Part shown: piece by piece, positions 11,985 to 23,689 of the stretch
How positions within the stretch are numbered: position 1 is the first letter of the stretch
Layout: each line of letters starts with the position of its first letter
NCBI GenBank assembly: GCA_010909165.1
Contig: VJWM01000068.1
Coordinates: forward strand, 1,426,001-1,490,000
Length of the DNA: 64,000 nt
From: Anthoceros angustus
Lineage: Eukaryota; Streptophyta; Anthocerotopsida; Anthocerotales; Anthocerotaceae
Direction: 5' to 3'
Made by a program: the position numbers and the translations under genes
The notes under the pieces: generated by a model
Told to the model about the DNA's origin: nothing
What the model saw: only the letters and a program-made list of their open reading frames with translations
Database searches by the model: none

Positions 11985-12858
11985 GATGTCGTCCTCCGAC
12001 TCTGATTATGGCCCTTCTCCTGGCAAGCGCCGTGTGTACCAATGCTATTCACTAGGGCGCTTTGTGCCCACTAGAACAACTGCCTCCTCAAGTCAGGGAG
12101 AGGGAGGAGCCGTTGCTGTTGCAGCTAGGCGCGGAGTAGGTGAACCCGAGGTAGCGGGCGCCCAAAGGGAAGGCCAAGGGGCACAACGCGAGCTTTCTTG
12201 GAACAAAGGCGTCAGAACTTGGGTACTGCCTCTGCACATACCTCCATAGGCGCCACCAGTATAGGAGCCCCATGTCGGCCAGCACTGCCAGAGGAGCGGC
12301 AGTTCTCCAGAGCTGCCATCGACCGAAACAGATGTAGAGCTGGTGAGTTTGAGTACAAGAATGTTGACCATCGCCCAGCTGTGCCAACCAAGTTTCCTGT
12401 GCCTGATTGTGTTGACTCGGAGACCAAAATTGTCAGTCTTGGCTCTTGTCAGATTCCTTGCTCTCCACTGTGGTACAAGTGCATGTATGTACACAAGGCT
12501 CAGGATGGTGAGGGTTAGGGTTGAGCACTGCTACGAATACAATGGCCACGTCGTTAGCTATTACAGTAAGCACTCTTCATTACTCTGCACATTCTGCATC
12601 CCCTTGTAGATAGTCTGTCCTTTTCAGATGGCTAACTGCTCCCACTTGTTGCTGATAGGATCGGAGGAGAGGCCTGAGGAGGAGCGCAGCTTAGAGACTA
12701 GGGAGCGCATGTCATATGAGGAGAGGAAGAAGAGAAACTGTCCAAGGCCTGGAGAAAGTTGGACATCCTCATCCTTTGGGCCTGACTCCTTCGAAAGTCG
12801 CAGCTCGAGTGTTGCACCAGACACTGAGGAGGACAGTAACGATTGGGGATGCACCTAG
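11985..12858 (+). pseudogene. Unrecognised gene-like fragment
   Basis: From the ATG at 11985 a frame reads a Ser/Asp-rich start (MSSSDSDYGPSPGKRR) and runs to about 12249. A second open stretch at 12628-12858 ends in an acidic segment (RPEEERSLETRERMSYEERK, then EEDSNDWGCT). Between them lies sequence open in another frame. It could be a multi-exon host-gene fragment captured by a retroelement, since the copia RNase H fragment begins 16 bp beyond its end on the other strand. No domain is recognised. Confidence 0.2.
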
Positions 12859-12873
12859 CTGTTAGGTTAGGGC

Positions 12874-13353
12874 TTAGGTAGGGCTTGTGAGGAAGTCAGA
12901 TGGCTTCCCCATGCCCAAAATTTTTATGTGCCTTTCATGAAGCTCTCTTCCAAGAGCCTTAGTCAATATATTTGCTGGATTGTCTGCCGTTGGCACATAT
13001 TCGAGGGTGATCTGTGAAGCTTTGATTAAGTCCCTGATATAGTGGTATTCGACCTCCACGTGTTTGATTCTGGAATGGAAAACCGGGTTTTTAGCTAAGC
13101 TAATTGATTCCTGGTTGTCCGTTTTGATTGTGGTGCAGGTTGGAAGTGGCAACCCCAACTCACTAAAGAGGAGCTTGCACCAGGAAACTTCCTTAGCAGC
13201 AGCTGTAAGTACTCTGTACTTTGCTTCTGTGCTAGATAGTGCAACCGTAGGTTGCTTCTTGCTGGACCAGCAGGTTGGTCCTCCTACTATCATTACTACA
13301 TGACCAGACACTACACCCTCACAACACCCCTGCATTGCATATCTAGAGGACAA
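12874..13353 (-). pseudogene. Ty1/copia RNase H fragment
   Basis: The minus strand reads the last ~150 residues of a copia polyprotein. Motifs are KKQPTVALSSTEAKYRVLTA, KTDNQESISLAKNPVFHSRI, KHVEVEYHYIRD and TADNPANILTKALG, ending shortly after. The frame is intact over this piece, but reverse transcriptase and integrase are absent upstream. It belongs to a different copia lineage from the remnant at 4078-5080, judging by residue differences. Confidence 0.88.
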
Positions 13354-13456
13354 GCTATGATCTGAGCTTGTCCTCAGTGGAAGGGTCTATATATACTAGC
13401 CCTTGGCATCGGCATATTCCTAAGATATTCTATTGGCATCAGCATATGCCGAAAAT

Positions 13457-13602
13457 ATCCTAAGAATACACTATAATATGCAAGGAATATGCTAAAGCAT
13501 ATTACTTGAGCTTATCCACTTAGCTATTGTATCCTAAGAATACACTATAATATGCAAGGAATATGCCAAAGCATATTACTTGAGCTTATCCACTTAGCTA
13601 TT
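13457..13602. repeat. 72-bp tandem duplication
   Basis: Two adjacent copies of a ~72-bp AT-rich block beginning ATCCTAAGAATACACTATAA and ending CTTAGCTATTG, differing at one or two positions. The region to about 13740 continues very AT-rich, with several AATTAATTAA motifs. Confidence 0.75.
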
Positions 13603-14091
13603 GCTAACCATGTTTAATTAACACTAATAAACAATTAATTAACATAAGCAACTTAGATTAATTAGTACTAATTGCTTGCTTAAGGATAAGTAATTGAATT
13701 AATTAATGCTAATCAAACACTAAACCCAAGTACAGAGATTAGTATCACACGGCATGACAGCACCTTGCAGTTGAAACAAAGTTGCTAGTTAGTCATCAGG
13801 GCGAAAGCACCTACAAACCTTATAGAGTTCTTAATAGTGCCAGAATTCATGGTGAACAATTACCGTCTACTCTCGTCTATATTCGCGAAAGATTTGCACC
13901 AACCTTTGAGGCTCGCATTTCTTGATGATCAGGTTATTGAACCTGAGATCAAAAGCCCTGTACAGCTCCGGCCCTTGGGGCACTTCATCAAACTCCTAGG
14001 GTCTCCTTAACACATGTCCAGGCTTGCCCAGACAACCCATCCAGCCCTGGCTTGCTGATTAGGGAGGTAGGGCATCCTTGTATCCCATGAT

Positions 14092-14598
14092 TCATAACTT
14101 GAAAAGTGGTGTCCAAAAAATACCTTCATCCTCAGGCTCCAATTCTTGCACCAACATCCAGTCCTTATCCAAAATAGGTGTGGAATCCATATGAGCTCCA
14201 AGCCTACGTATGTACACAGTCTCCTCAAAGCTATAAGAGGAGGGAATAGGCACTACATGCTTCTGTGCTTTCTCACCCTTGTCACCAGTGGCAAGACCTT
14301 TGGTTATGCTCGCCTTAGCAGAAGTTAGGCTCCCGGATTTCACCTGATTTGCACCTCCAACCAATTGCACCCCAATCGCAAGTTGGGGGCCAGCTTGTTG
14401 CTCCTCTGCTGGTCCTCCAACTACGCACCCTTGAGCAGCATCCATGGTCGCTCCTGCGGTAGATGACTTCCCCTTCCCTATCGCCCACGATCTCCTTATT
14501 GGAACGGGAATAGAGATAACCCTATTTGCTTCACAACCGCAAGTATGACCCCAACAAAAATATGGTTTGAACCATGTTTCAACATCATGTTGTTCCAA
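14092..14598 (-). other. Open frame of 168 codons, unrecognised
   Basis: A minus-strand frame with a Gly/Ala-rich middle and a C-terminal part containing YSFEETVYIRRLGAHMDSTP and LVQELEPEDEGIFW. It lies between retroelement fragments and has no recognisable domain. It may be a remnant of a transposon-encoded protein. Confidence 0.2.
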
Positions 14599-14599
14599 A

Positions 14600-16690
14600 T
14601 CCCCATAAAGTCCACATCATTCTGTGTGGTGAGACGACCATAAATGCAATGTAGTTAAAGCTGCCGCCAATCCTTGTTACAACTACTGGCGCCGCATATC
14701 TAAGCCTAATACGCTCATAACGTCCATTTTTCTGAATGATTGGCCCAAGTTTACCTTAACCTTGCATGGCGGCCGCAACGGTTTCAAATTTCCCGGCCCG
14801 ACACTTCCGTCCCTCTGAGCGTGTTCCAGCCGACCTTCACAGACATATTGAATGCTACTTATCCTTTGGAAGGAGATGAGGTTTGCATTGTTTTGTTGTA
14901 GCAGTTGCGTTGTTTTTTGGCTAATGAAGATGCTTATATAACCTCTTCCGACCATCAGGTGGATCGCCACCGTAGGCAATCCTTCGTGAAGAGGAAGACT
15001 GCTTGCAATTCCGGAGACAACATCGTGCGGAGGATGTGACCCAAACGAGAAGGCTGCTCAACGTGCCTTATGGACAGGCTTGGCAAGCGATGTTTGGACC
15101 TCTGGATGTTATGGATATGTTCAACCTTCCAGACACATTTACAAAGTTCAAAATTTGGGCAAAATATAAGCGGCAATATTAAACGACTCCAAAGTCGAAC
15201 AGGTTCTCCACTTGCTCGCTTTGCGCAGGATTGAAAACGACAATTAGAAACACGAATGTTAAAGTCGACCAAGGTATCTTGTTCTTAATCCTTTCACGCG
15301 TTACATTCCGTGTCCTTCTATGTACTTTGTTCTGCTTGCACAATCCCCATGGCTGAGGTGGTTAGTACCTAGTGTTGTGATGAGTTTGAATGTCGCATGG
15401 AGGAAGGGGCTTGCCACTGTGACTAGGCCCGCATTTCAGCATAGGCCACTGTGTGGGCGCCGGCTGGCCGGCGCCCACATCCTCTTTTCCACTACTCAAA
15501 CCAGAGAACTTTCCCCAAACCCTAGCCATGAATGGAATGAGATATGGCCGACATATAAACCTATGGGCTTTGCCATGAGAGGCCTCCTCTAGAGTTAGAG
15601 GCGCCAGCAGGCCGACGTCCTCTGTTGTCCCACCAAGATTCAAATTCTTCTTCTTCTATGGGGTTTGCGGGGTGTCAGTTCATAGGCCGCCGCCATTGCC
15701 CGCATGGTGAAGCAAGTGTTGAATCAGCGACGACGAAGGAGTGAACTCCGGAGATGAGTAAACTTGCTTGCATGGAGAAGGAGTTGGTAGGGGAGGCAAT
15801 GGTTCCCACATACTCAGATAAATGGAGGGATTCAACTTCACCCGGTTTAAATTCCACTGTACCGCTTGTCAAGAGCCTTTGTTGTGGTATGCCAGTGCGT
15901 GAATCATTTTTGGCTTTTTGTCCATTACTATCTCTTTGTAATACAATACCGGGTATCCTTATATGTGTTTTTCAACACAACAATAAATGATGTATGGGTT
16001 CAGGCCGATTATCCAGTGCTCCAATATTATGGAGACGTGTTATCCATAGCTGGACACTTTGGCTGAGGATGATAAATAGGAATGTTGAGCAAGGTTGTCA
16101 TCCCAACCATCTTGGATCGGCTGGTGGTGTTTGTTTTACAATATGTGGTACTGCAGGGAGCCGAATACGGTAGCGGTGACCTCCATAGCCATGAGAGGGG
16201 CGCCGGCCGAATGGCGCCCCCGCTTCCACTGGCAAGGCCGCCAAGCACACGATCCGTTCAAACCCGGTCTGTCATGACCCAAACCCTTTAGCAAACCCTT
16301 GAGATCATAACGTATTTACAAAAGACTATGGTTTTTGCACGCCAACCATACTTTCCTGCATTACAGACGCAAATCCTAATTAAGTGGCTTGCTTTCCCCG
16401 GCAATAACGGTGAACACGGTGGGTCTTACTTTGCTCAAATTATATGGGTAAAGGATTGCGAGCACCCTTCCACCACGTGTACCCATATTGTAAAAGTGGG
16501 GCAACGTGGATGAGACACCTTGTTTTTGTGTGGTACTTTCAGTAAAAGGTAATATCCGTCGATTTGAGACCCATGTATAACCGCCTTCGGCGCATATTTA
16601 TGACAAAACCCTCATCATGTATATTCCCCCCCTTGAAGGTTTATGGTGTTAATCGTGCATGTTGGGGACTTAGAAAAAGTATATTAAGCT
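14600..16690. other. Repeat-rich non-coding, three GC palindromes
   Basis: No gene is recognised. Palindromic GC-rich cores lie at 15453-15478 (perfect 12-bp arms), 15599-15621 (imperfect) and 16197-16220. They belong to the scattered set described in the findings. Confidence 0.4.
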
Positions 16691-16699
16691 TTTTCTTGC

Positions 16700-17270
16700 T
16701 TCTCTTCATGGTGAGGCTGAGGCTTGACCATTTCGAAACCTTAGAGATGCTTGTAGACTAGATTGGCCTGATCTTTGTTGTGCCTTCCCTGCTGAATTCC
16801 GAAGCCCCACTTTGCATCAGGATAGCAAAGATGCTCTTGATTGTTTGTACCAGGGAGGCCGTGAATCAATTGAAGACTACGCGGAGAGGTCGCGCATCCT
16901 AGTCAAGAAGCTAGCATATGCAACACCTGAAAAGCTCAACAAAGTCAAGAAATGGTTTGTCAGGGGTCTGCGAGACGAGTTTTACAGCCAGAAGATGGAA
17001 GCTGATGACGTGACACTCACCTCTGCAATCGAGATACCGATGGAATGAGACAAATCAAAACCCCATCTACATGCCAGCCATCTAGTAAGATGGTTTTGCA
17101 TTACTCCCCTAGTTTCTGACAAGTCAGACTCTGATTCTGCTGCAGATAAACGCACTCGTAGCCTAGAAAAGGTAGCTCCTAGCCTAGCAACCTGAGGTCA
17201 AGAAAAGCTGCAAGCAAGAATTGAAGCAGGAGATGCGATTAACAAGATAATTTTTGAAGAGGGGGGAATA
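16700..17270 (+). pseudogene. LTR-retrotransposon gag fragment
   Basis: From about 16812 the + strand encodes a gag-type segment containing GGRESIEDYAERSRILVKKL and KWFVRGLRDEFYSQKME, typical of the retrotransposon gag domain of gypsy-like elements. Similarity continues upstream in a shifted frame (LRDACRLDWPDLC, near 16740-16780). It decays downstream after the stop at 17046-17048. No protease or polymerase follows. Confidence 0.75.
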
Positions 17271-17635
17271 TAGTAACCCCCTTCGGTCAAGACAGCATCC
17301 CCTTGTCACGATGTACACCCTTCTTGCAACAGCATATATGCCCTACTTTGATAATGCGCATACCCTTTTTGAGCCCATACCTTTGATAAAAGACGCACTT
17401 TCAAGTCTACACTCCAGGACTAGAGCACAATAGGGTGTGGGCCCATCTACGTTTTTGTAGAATGCATAGAGGGCTGCCATTTTCATATGTTTATTACAAC
17501 CGAAAACTTTTACTTTCAAGTGGTGGAACACAATGAAAACAATCCTGTACTAGTGGGAGTCTCATTTCAGTGGTCGTGAGAACATTGCAACAAACAACTG
17601 CTAAAGGAGGAAGTGATCATCAGCATCGACAATAG

Positions 17636-17956
17636 TCATTCAAGAGTGCGGCCGAGCAACTCGTCTATGCCTTGCACCGATACTGAGTCAAGGACCACCA
17701 CCAAATTCTGAAGGCGGTCCATATCCTCTGCGTCAAAGCTGTCATTCTTCTCCAATGCTTGCTCATATTCATTAGTATAATTCTTGGGCTGAGCTATGGA
17801 CGGTGTCGACTGCCACACAACATCTAGGGTCTGCTGACCCTCATCCAAAACCTTGCCAATCGTGGTCTTCAACCTTCTGGCACTCAATGCAATCACTTGG
17901 GCTTTAAGGCAACCAGCGTCCTTAAAATGAACAAAGTTAGTTGCCCATGCACCCAT
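17636..17956 (-). other. Open frame of 106 codons, unrecognised
   Basis: A minus-strand frame with plausible soluble-protein composition (contains LKTTIGKVLDEGQQTLDVVW and EDMDRLQNLVVVLDSVSVQG). No domain is recognised. It may be a fragment of an exon or of a transposon protein. Confidence 0.2.
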
Positions 17957-18123
17957 GCAAGCATCCTTACAATCAACAAAGTTGAGTTATTCAAAAGATA
18001 TGGGTTTTGAACACGGAACCAAATCATTATTGAACCTTTTTCCCAAGCACTTGACTAACGGTCCCAAGTTGCAAAACGCTTGAGCTGCTAAATATTCATT
18101 TTCTTAAAAGCAGCCTATGAGGA

Positions 18124-19700
18124 GCCCATGGGGAGGGCGCCGGCCGGCCGGCGCCCATGGGTAGGTGTGGAAGACCACATGTACACTAACCCTCCCCTGG
18201 ACTGTTGGTTTGAATTTTTTTTTTGTTTTTCTTATGTTTTGTGTGATGGAGTGCTTAGGAAATGTCCGAGGCAAGGCCTTTTATACTAAAAGTGGTCCTT
18301 GGCCCATGGAAATATTACTTTTACAAATAATTAGTCCTTGGGCCTGGAACCTGTGAATGTCAGGTCAGGCTAGAAGGTCCTTGGACCTTGGGATTTTTAG
18401 GAATAAAAATTGTCTATGTAAGGTGGGGGATCCTTCATTCAAAAGAACAGGGGCCTGTGAACAAGTGGAGACGCCTGCACCTCCGGAGAAGTTCGAGAAG
18501 CTAGCGGAGAGGTATAAGCGGAGAGAGGTGAGGCTAGGCTGTGGTCAAGAGAGAGACGGGCAGTCAAGAAGGGCAGAAAGCACCAGCGGTCAAATACCAC
18601 TGCTAGAAGCACCACCACGATGGTGGAGCCACCACCGTCATGAAGCAACCACCACGGTGGTGGAGCCGCCACCGTGGAAGAAGGACCCATGGGGAGGGCG
18701 CCGGCCGGCCGGCGCCATGGGTAGGTGTGGAAGACCACATGTACACTAACCCTCCCTCGGATTGTTGGTTTGAATGTTTTTTTGTTTTTCTTATGTTTTG
18801 TGTGATGGAGTGCTTAGGAAATGTCCGAGGCAAGGCCTTTTATACTAAAAGTGGTCCTTGGCCCATGGAAATATTACTTTTACAAATAATTAGTCCTTGG
18901 GCCTCGAACCTGTGAATGTCGTCGCTAGAAGGTCCTTGGACCTTGGGATTTTAGGAATAAATTGTCTATATAAGGTGGGGGATCCTTCATTCAAAAGAAC
19001 AGGGGCCTGTGAACAAGTGGAGACGCCTGCACCTCCGGAGAAGTTCGAGAAGCTAGCGGAGAGGTATAAGCGGGAGAGAGGTGAGGCTAGGCTGTGGTCA
19101 AGAGAGAGACGGGCAGTCAAGAAGGGCAGAAAGCACCACCACGGTGGCGAATCCACCACCACGGTGGCGAATCCACCACCACGATGGTGGAGCCACCACC
19201 GTCATGAAGCAACCACCACGGTGGTGGAGCCGCCACCGTCATGGAAGAAGGACCCATGGGGAGGGCGCCGGCCGGCGCCCATGGGTAGGTGTGGAAGACC
19301 ACATGTACACTAACCCTCCTCGACTGTTGGTTTGAATTTTTTTTGTTTTTCTTATGTTTTGTGTGATGGAGTGCTTAGGAAATGTCCGAGGCAAGGCCTT
19401 TTATACTAAAAGTGGTCCTTGGCCCATGGAAATATTACTTTTACAAATAATTAGTCCTTGGGCCTCGAACTGTGAATGTCGTCGCTAGAAGGTCCTTGGA
19501 CCTTGGGATTTTAGGAATAAATTGTCTATGTAAGGTGGGGGATCCTTCATTCAAAAGAACAGGGGCCTGTGAACAAGTGGAGACGCCTGCACCTCCGGAG
19601 AAGTTCGAGAAGCTAGCGAGAGGTATAAGCGGGAGAGAGATGAGGCTAGGCTGTGGTCAAGAGAGAGACGGGCAGTCAAGAGAGAGACGGGCAGTCAAGA
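18124..19700. repeat. Three-unit ~560-bp tandem array
   Basis: Three consecutive direct copies start near 18124, 18685 and 19253. Each begins with CCCATGGGGAGG and a GC palindrome (18135-18156, 18697-18716, 19263-19280). Next come GTAGGTGTGGAAGACCACAT, a T-rich stretch, a TATA-like box followed by GGTGGGGGATCC (TATATAAGG in unit 2; TATGTAAGG in units 1 and 3), and a CCACCACGG/CCGTGGTGG trinucleotide zone. The layout resembles a promoter-containing LTR or leader that has been multiplied. The boundary with 19700-19870 is degenerate, with a further partial copy of the CCACCACGG zone. Confidence 0.8.
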
Positions 19701-19937
19701 AGGACCCAAGGTGAGGTCTGTGGCCCAAGGTGGGGAAGCCACCACGATGGTGGAGCCACCACCGTCATGGAAGCAACCACCACGGTGGTGGAGCCGCCAC
19801 CGTCAAGAAGGACCCGAGGTGGGGAAGCCACCGTCGAGCTCAGAGGGGATGCAACCCCTCGGATTCCGTGAAGCGCCCATGTGATTGTCCCTGAGCCGGC
19901 ATACCTTCACAAGTTGTGCTCGAGGAAATGAGCAAGT

Positions 19938-20352
19938 GAGGCTAGAGCGTGGGTGGAGGAACGCACTGCTTGGCTGTCCAAAGGATGAGGAGCGAGGAAA
20001 CGCGCGCAGAGATGTGACGGCGCCTCCTAGGAGGAGTGAAGGACCCTGATAGCGGGAGTGAGGTGGAGATATTAAGGGAGGATCTTTCTGATCGAGGCGT
20101 GGTAGGAGAGCGAGGGAACACCCATGGGCCGCAGGTTAGGCCATACGGAGGCTAGAGCGTGGGTGGAGGAACGCACTGTTTGGCTGTCCAGTGATGAGGA
20201 GCGAGGAAACGACGCAGGGATGAGATGCCGCCTCCTAGGAGGAGTGAAGGGACCTCGGATAGCGGGAGTGAGGTGGAGATATTAAGGGAGGATCTTTCTG
20301 GATCGAGGCGTGGTAGGAGAGCGAGGGAACACCCATGGGCCGCAGGTTAGGC
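19938..20352. repeat. ~208-bp tandem duplication
   Basis: Two adjacent copies, about 19938-20147 and 20148-20352. Both begin GGCTAGAGCGTGGGTGGAGG and end CCCATGGGCCGCAGGTTAGG, differing by small indels and substitutions. A further 27-bp tandem pair (GTAGGTTAGCCATCTTTAGA and following) lies at 20465-20521. Confidence 0.8.
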
Positions 20353-21830
20353 CACAGAGGCGGCGCTGATTTTAGAGGGAATGGCATCATAGGTCAGGGC
20401 TTTCACTTGGATTAGAGGATAAGGTGCTAGGAAGCTTGTGAGATACCCGAATTGGTAGGCGCTGTGGTAGGTTAGCCATCTTTAGACACCGGAGGTAGGT
20501 TAGCCATCTTTAGACACCGGAAAGTGAGCAGGCCAGCGCCAGATGTACAAGAGACCCCTTCGCGTCTCTCTCGTTAAACAATTTCAGGTGTGAACTTCCG
20601 TGTGTCGAATCTACGCTCGAGGTTGGTTGGAGACGTCTGATCAACAACGGACCGATTCGGTACACCGCCTTCTCGTCACAAGAGGGCCGGGGAGATCCCT
20701 GGATGGTCGAGAGCTGAGTGACCAAGCTCCGCGTCTGGGGTGACTAGTGGTGAAGGGTGCTTAATGCATGCCAGGAGAGGGAAATTCCCGCAGGGGACCG
20801 GGGTGAGATCGCGGGTGTGCGGATCGCCTGTTCCCAACCCGCTGTCTAACCAGATTGTGTCTAATCGCAAGGAGGGGTCTGTGTGGCCCAAGGTGAGGTC
20901 TGTGTGGCCTGAGGGAGGGGTCTGTGTGGCCCAAGAGAGGTCTGTGTGGCTTGAGAGAGAGAATGGTGAGAGCAGCTTGTGTGTGGTGGTATTTGAGAGT
21001 TTAGGAAGGATCTGTGGGAACATGTTGTGCGCGGTGGTGTATGAGATCCTAGAAGAAAGGGGGTGAGTGAGTCGTTGTGTGAAGGGGAGTCTGGGAAGTG
21101 GTGAGCGAGAGTCCGGAACGCGAACGCCGAGGAAGGTTGGGAATAAATTGTGGGGTCGAGGAAATCGGCGGAGTGAGGTGCCGCGCGGCGTGGCCATGGT
21201 GTGCATCCACCAGTGAGCTCTGGGCGTGAATCTACATGAGTGTGACTTGGTGTACATGTGAATCTGTGTGCATAGGACCATAGCCCTTAACGAGCGTAGC
21301 AGGGGAACCGGGTGCTAAATAGTCGATCGCGACGCGCGCGCGCGCCGGTCGGGTTGGGTCCCACCACCACGGTGGCCGAATCCACCACCACGGTGGCCGA
21401 ACTTACCACGGTCGTGGGTTCGGACACGGTAGTTGATTGTGGTTGGGTAGGAACTGAGTGTAGAAGGACTAGAATCCATAGTTTTAGAACATCTTGACAC
21501 AAAACCATTCCCTTGGGATCGAATCCTAGGACTATAACGACATAGAGGGTAAATGTGGCCTCCTTGCGTCTTTGGATGCAAAACCCCATTCCACAGAGGC
21601 GGGCGTGTTGGGGAGGGGATGAGGGCGCGGCGCCTCCTGCTCCACCGCATGCGATGGGTGGTGCAGGAAGGCGCCGGCCGGCGCCTCCTTAGCACCATCC
21701 TACGGTGCATGCGGGTGAAGCTAGGGGGGGGACAAGAAGGGAATGGCAGGTATCCTATCACCGACGGAAGGTGTGGTCCATTTGCAGGAAGGGTTAAAAG
21801 ATTTGCGTCCATAGGTGACTGCTGAAGAGT
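20353..21830. other. Non-coding repeat region
   Basis: No gene is recognised. It contains a four-fold short repeat (GGTCTGTGTGGCC/TTGAG, 20875-20955), two CCACCACGGTGGCCGAA repeats (21361-21400) that echo the array at 19138-19200, and a GC palindrome at 21669-21686. It is probably retroelement leader or LTR-derived sequence. Confidence 0.4.
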
Positions 21831-21832
21831 AC

Positions 21833-22576
21833 AAGTGGTGGAAAGCCTTTTGGGTGGACTAGAAGGAGATTGCTATCATTGTGGAGAATAACATTAGGCT
21901 AGTGCTACAGCATCCTTGGAAGTGGTTTTCACGTGCAGAAGTGGATCATAATTATAGCCTGACCACTTCAAGTGCCAGATGAAGTTTTGCTGGATGAGGC
22001 ATTATTGAGGGACCTCCCACAGCGTGATATGTACTTTGAGGCATATCAAAATGCCGGAAGGCAACAGTGGGAATGGCACGGATGAATGAGGACATAATGG
22101 AAATTTGGAAGGGGATGTTTCTGGCAATGCCGTGCACTCTAGACATGCATAACAGGCCATTCTGGATTGGGGAGAGTCATTGATGCGAAGCTAGATGCAC
22201 CACGACCTCACTTTTTATCCACTGGTATCGGCTCGAGCACACAAGGGCGTACGAAGGGAGATATGTGTAGGAATACATAGTCCGTCAGAGTGCCAACCCA
22301 TCTGGTCTGATGCCGAGGAAAAAAGGGAATAAGGTCCATTACCCAAAAGACATACAGGAGGTTTTTGTGAATGAAACAGCCATCCTGTATTGTGGGTTTG
22401 TGTTGAACGCACGGAAACATGTGTATGCGGTGGACAAAAAACTGATAAGGGATAAGCTTTGCGAGTTGCGCGGCTTCATACAGCCTGCGAGTCAAAGTGC
22501 CGCTCAAGATAGTGATGACAATGCTGGAGAAGCTGGACCAAGTGATGACGAAGGATTGAACTCTGGTGATGAGTGA
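21833..22576 (+). pseudogene. Unrecognised transposon-protein C-terminal module, copy 3
   Basis: A third copy of the module at 8034-8431 and 9991-10600, here on the + strand. In broken frames it reads NNIRLVLQHPWKWFSRAEV, then MFLAMPCTLDMHNRPFWIGE, then HYPKDIQEVFVNETAILYCG and VYAVDKKLIRDKLCELRGFI. It ends in an acidic tail (SDDEGLNSGDE) at the stop 22574-22576. The acidic tail is missing from the other two copies. Frameshifts and stops before 22310 show it is inactive. Confidence 0.5.
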
Positions 22577-22989
22577 AAGTGAAATCACGGTTTGTCCCGG
22601 GGTCCCAGAGTGAATGTTGTACGTCTGGTTGCAGATGTTACTGTGTTTTGGAAATACCCTATCCGTGGCTTTTGTTGTGTCCTTACTAAACCACATTTTC
22701 CTCCCAAAACTGAATTTACAGTCGTCCCTTCCCGGCAAGAACGGCCTTCCTTATCGTTCCTACTTTGCATTAATCCTATAGGTTCGAGTTTGCGACCACC
22801 ATTCGACAGAAATATTGCTGGATGGAAAGTAGGAACTTTAGTGGGTGACACCCTTTTTTTCGGAGATGTTTTCTGGAATGCCTTGAAAACGCTATTTTAG
22901 GGCCCATCAAAAACCCCTTCAGAGATTATTTACGAAAAACCCCCTTCGAGATTATTCACCCCCTTCAAAAATGATGATGTTGATTGCTA

Positions 22990-23630
22990 CACATTAAGGC
23001 CAGTCACAAGTTGAACAGCTGTTGATAAAGGCCAATGACACGTAAGCCCACATCACCCGACTGGAGCTGGAAAAGATGTACGAGCCCATCATGCCATGCC
23101 CTCGTGAGCCCTGTAAAAGTGTGGAGCAATGGACCATACCACCAGGTATTGCACTCAGGCTCCTTGCGTACGTTGTGGAGAGACAGGTCACGTAGGATGT
23201 TCCAAGAATCCCGATGTATCAAGTGGAAGGGGCGGACGTAGATGCGAAGTTGGCCAAACTCGAAGACAGAGCTCCAGACTTGATGCTTGGAGCACCCCAA
23301 CCCTCAATGTTATTCTTGAAGAGGAACCAAGTGCACCACCTGCAGCAATTGTGCATGGCGTTTTCACAGCGACACACGCTTTCCCAGACCTTGCTATTGT
23401 CATCGATGTTGGTGCCTCACATCAAAAGCAAGAGCCGAATGATGATGACAAACCTCACAAAAAAGCAACAAAGAAAGACACTACATTCGCCGGACTTGAG
23501 GTTAAGATGCATGATGCATATGTGGTTGATAAACCAAAGAAGAGAAAGGTGCTACCTTGCCGCCCTTTTCTTGTGATGGGCCTAGGTATTCACTTGTTGA
23601 GGACATCGTGGATCGAGAGGTAAAGATGAC
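22990..23630 (+). pseudogene. Gag zinc-knuckle fragment
   Basis: A + strand frame from about 23129 encodes CVRCGETGHVGC, a zinc-knuckle-like motif with a shortened His-Cys spacing (two residues instead of four). It is followed by a Ser/Pro-rich linker and a basic C-terminal part (KPHKKATKKDTT, DKPKKRKV). In another frame just upstream a related segment reads MYEPIMPCPREPCKSVEQW. This arrangement fits a decayed retroelement gag. No polymerase follows. Confidence 0.45.
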
Positions 23631-23689
23631 CTTCCGCCAATTGTTTATAATTTTGCCGGATGCTTGTCGAGAAATGACCTTCAACACTA

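Noticed and set aside
20676-21281. 201-codon minus-strand frame
   Set aside because: Translates short direct repeats (HTDL/HTDPS) in a non-coding retroelement-like region; no domain.
21500-21525. tRNA B-box-like sequence (GGGATCGAATCC)
   Set aside because: No A box at the right distance and no cloverleaf can be drawn around it.
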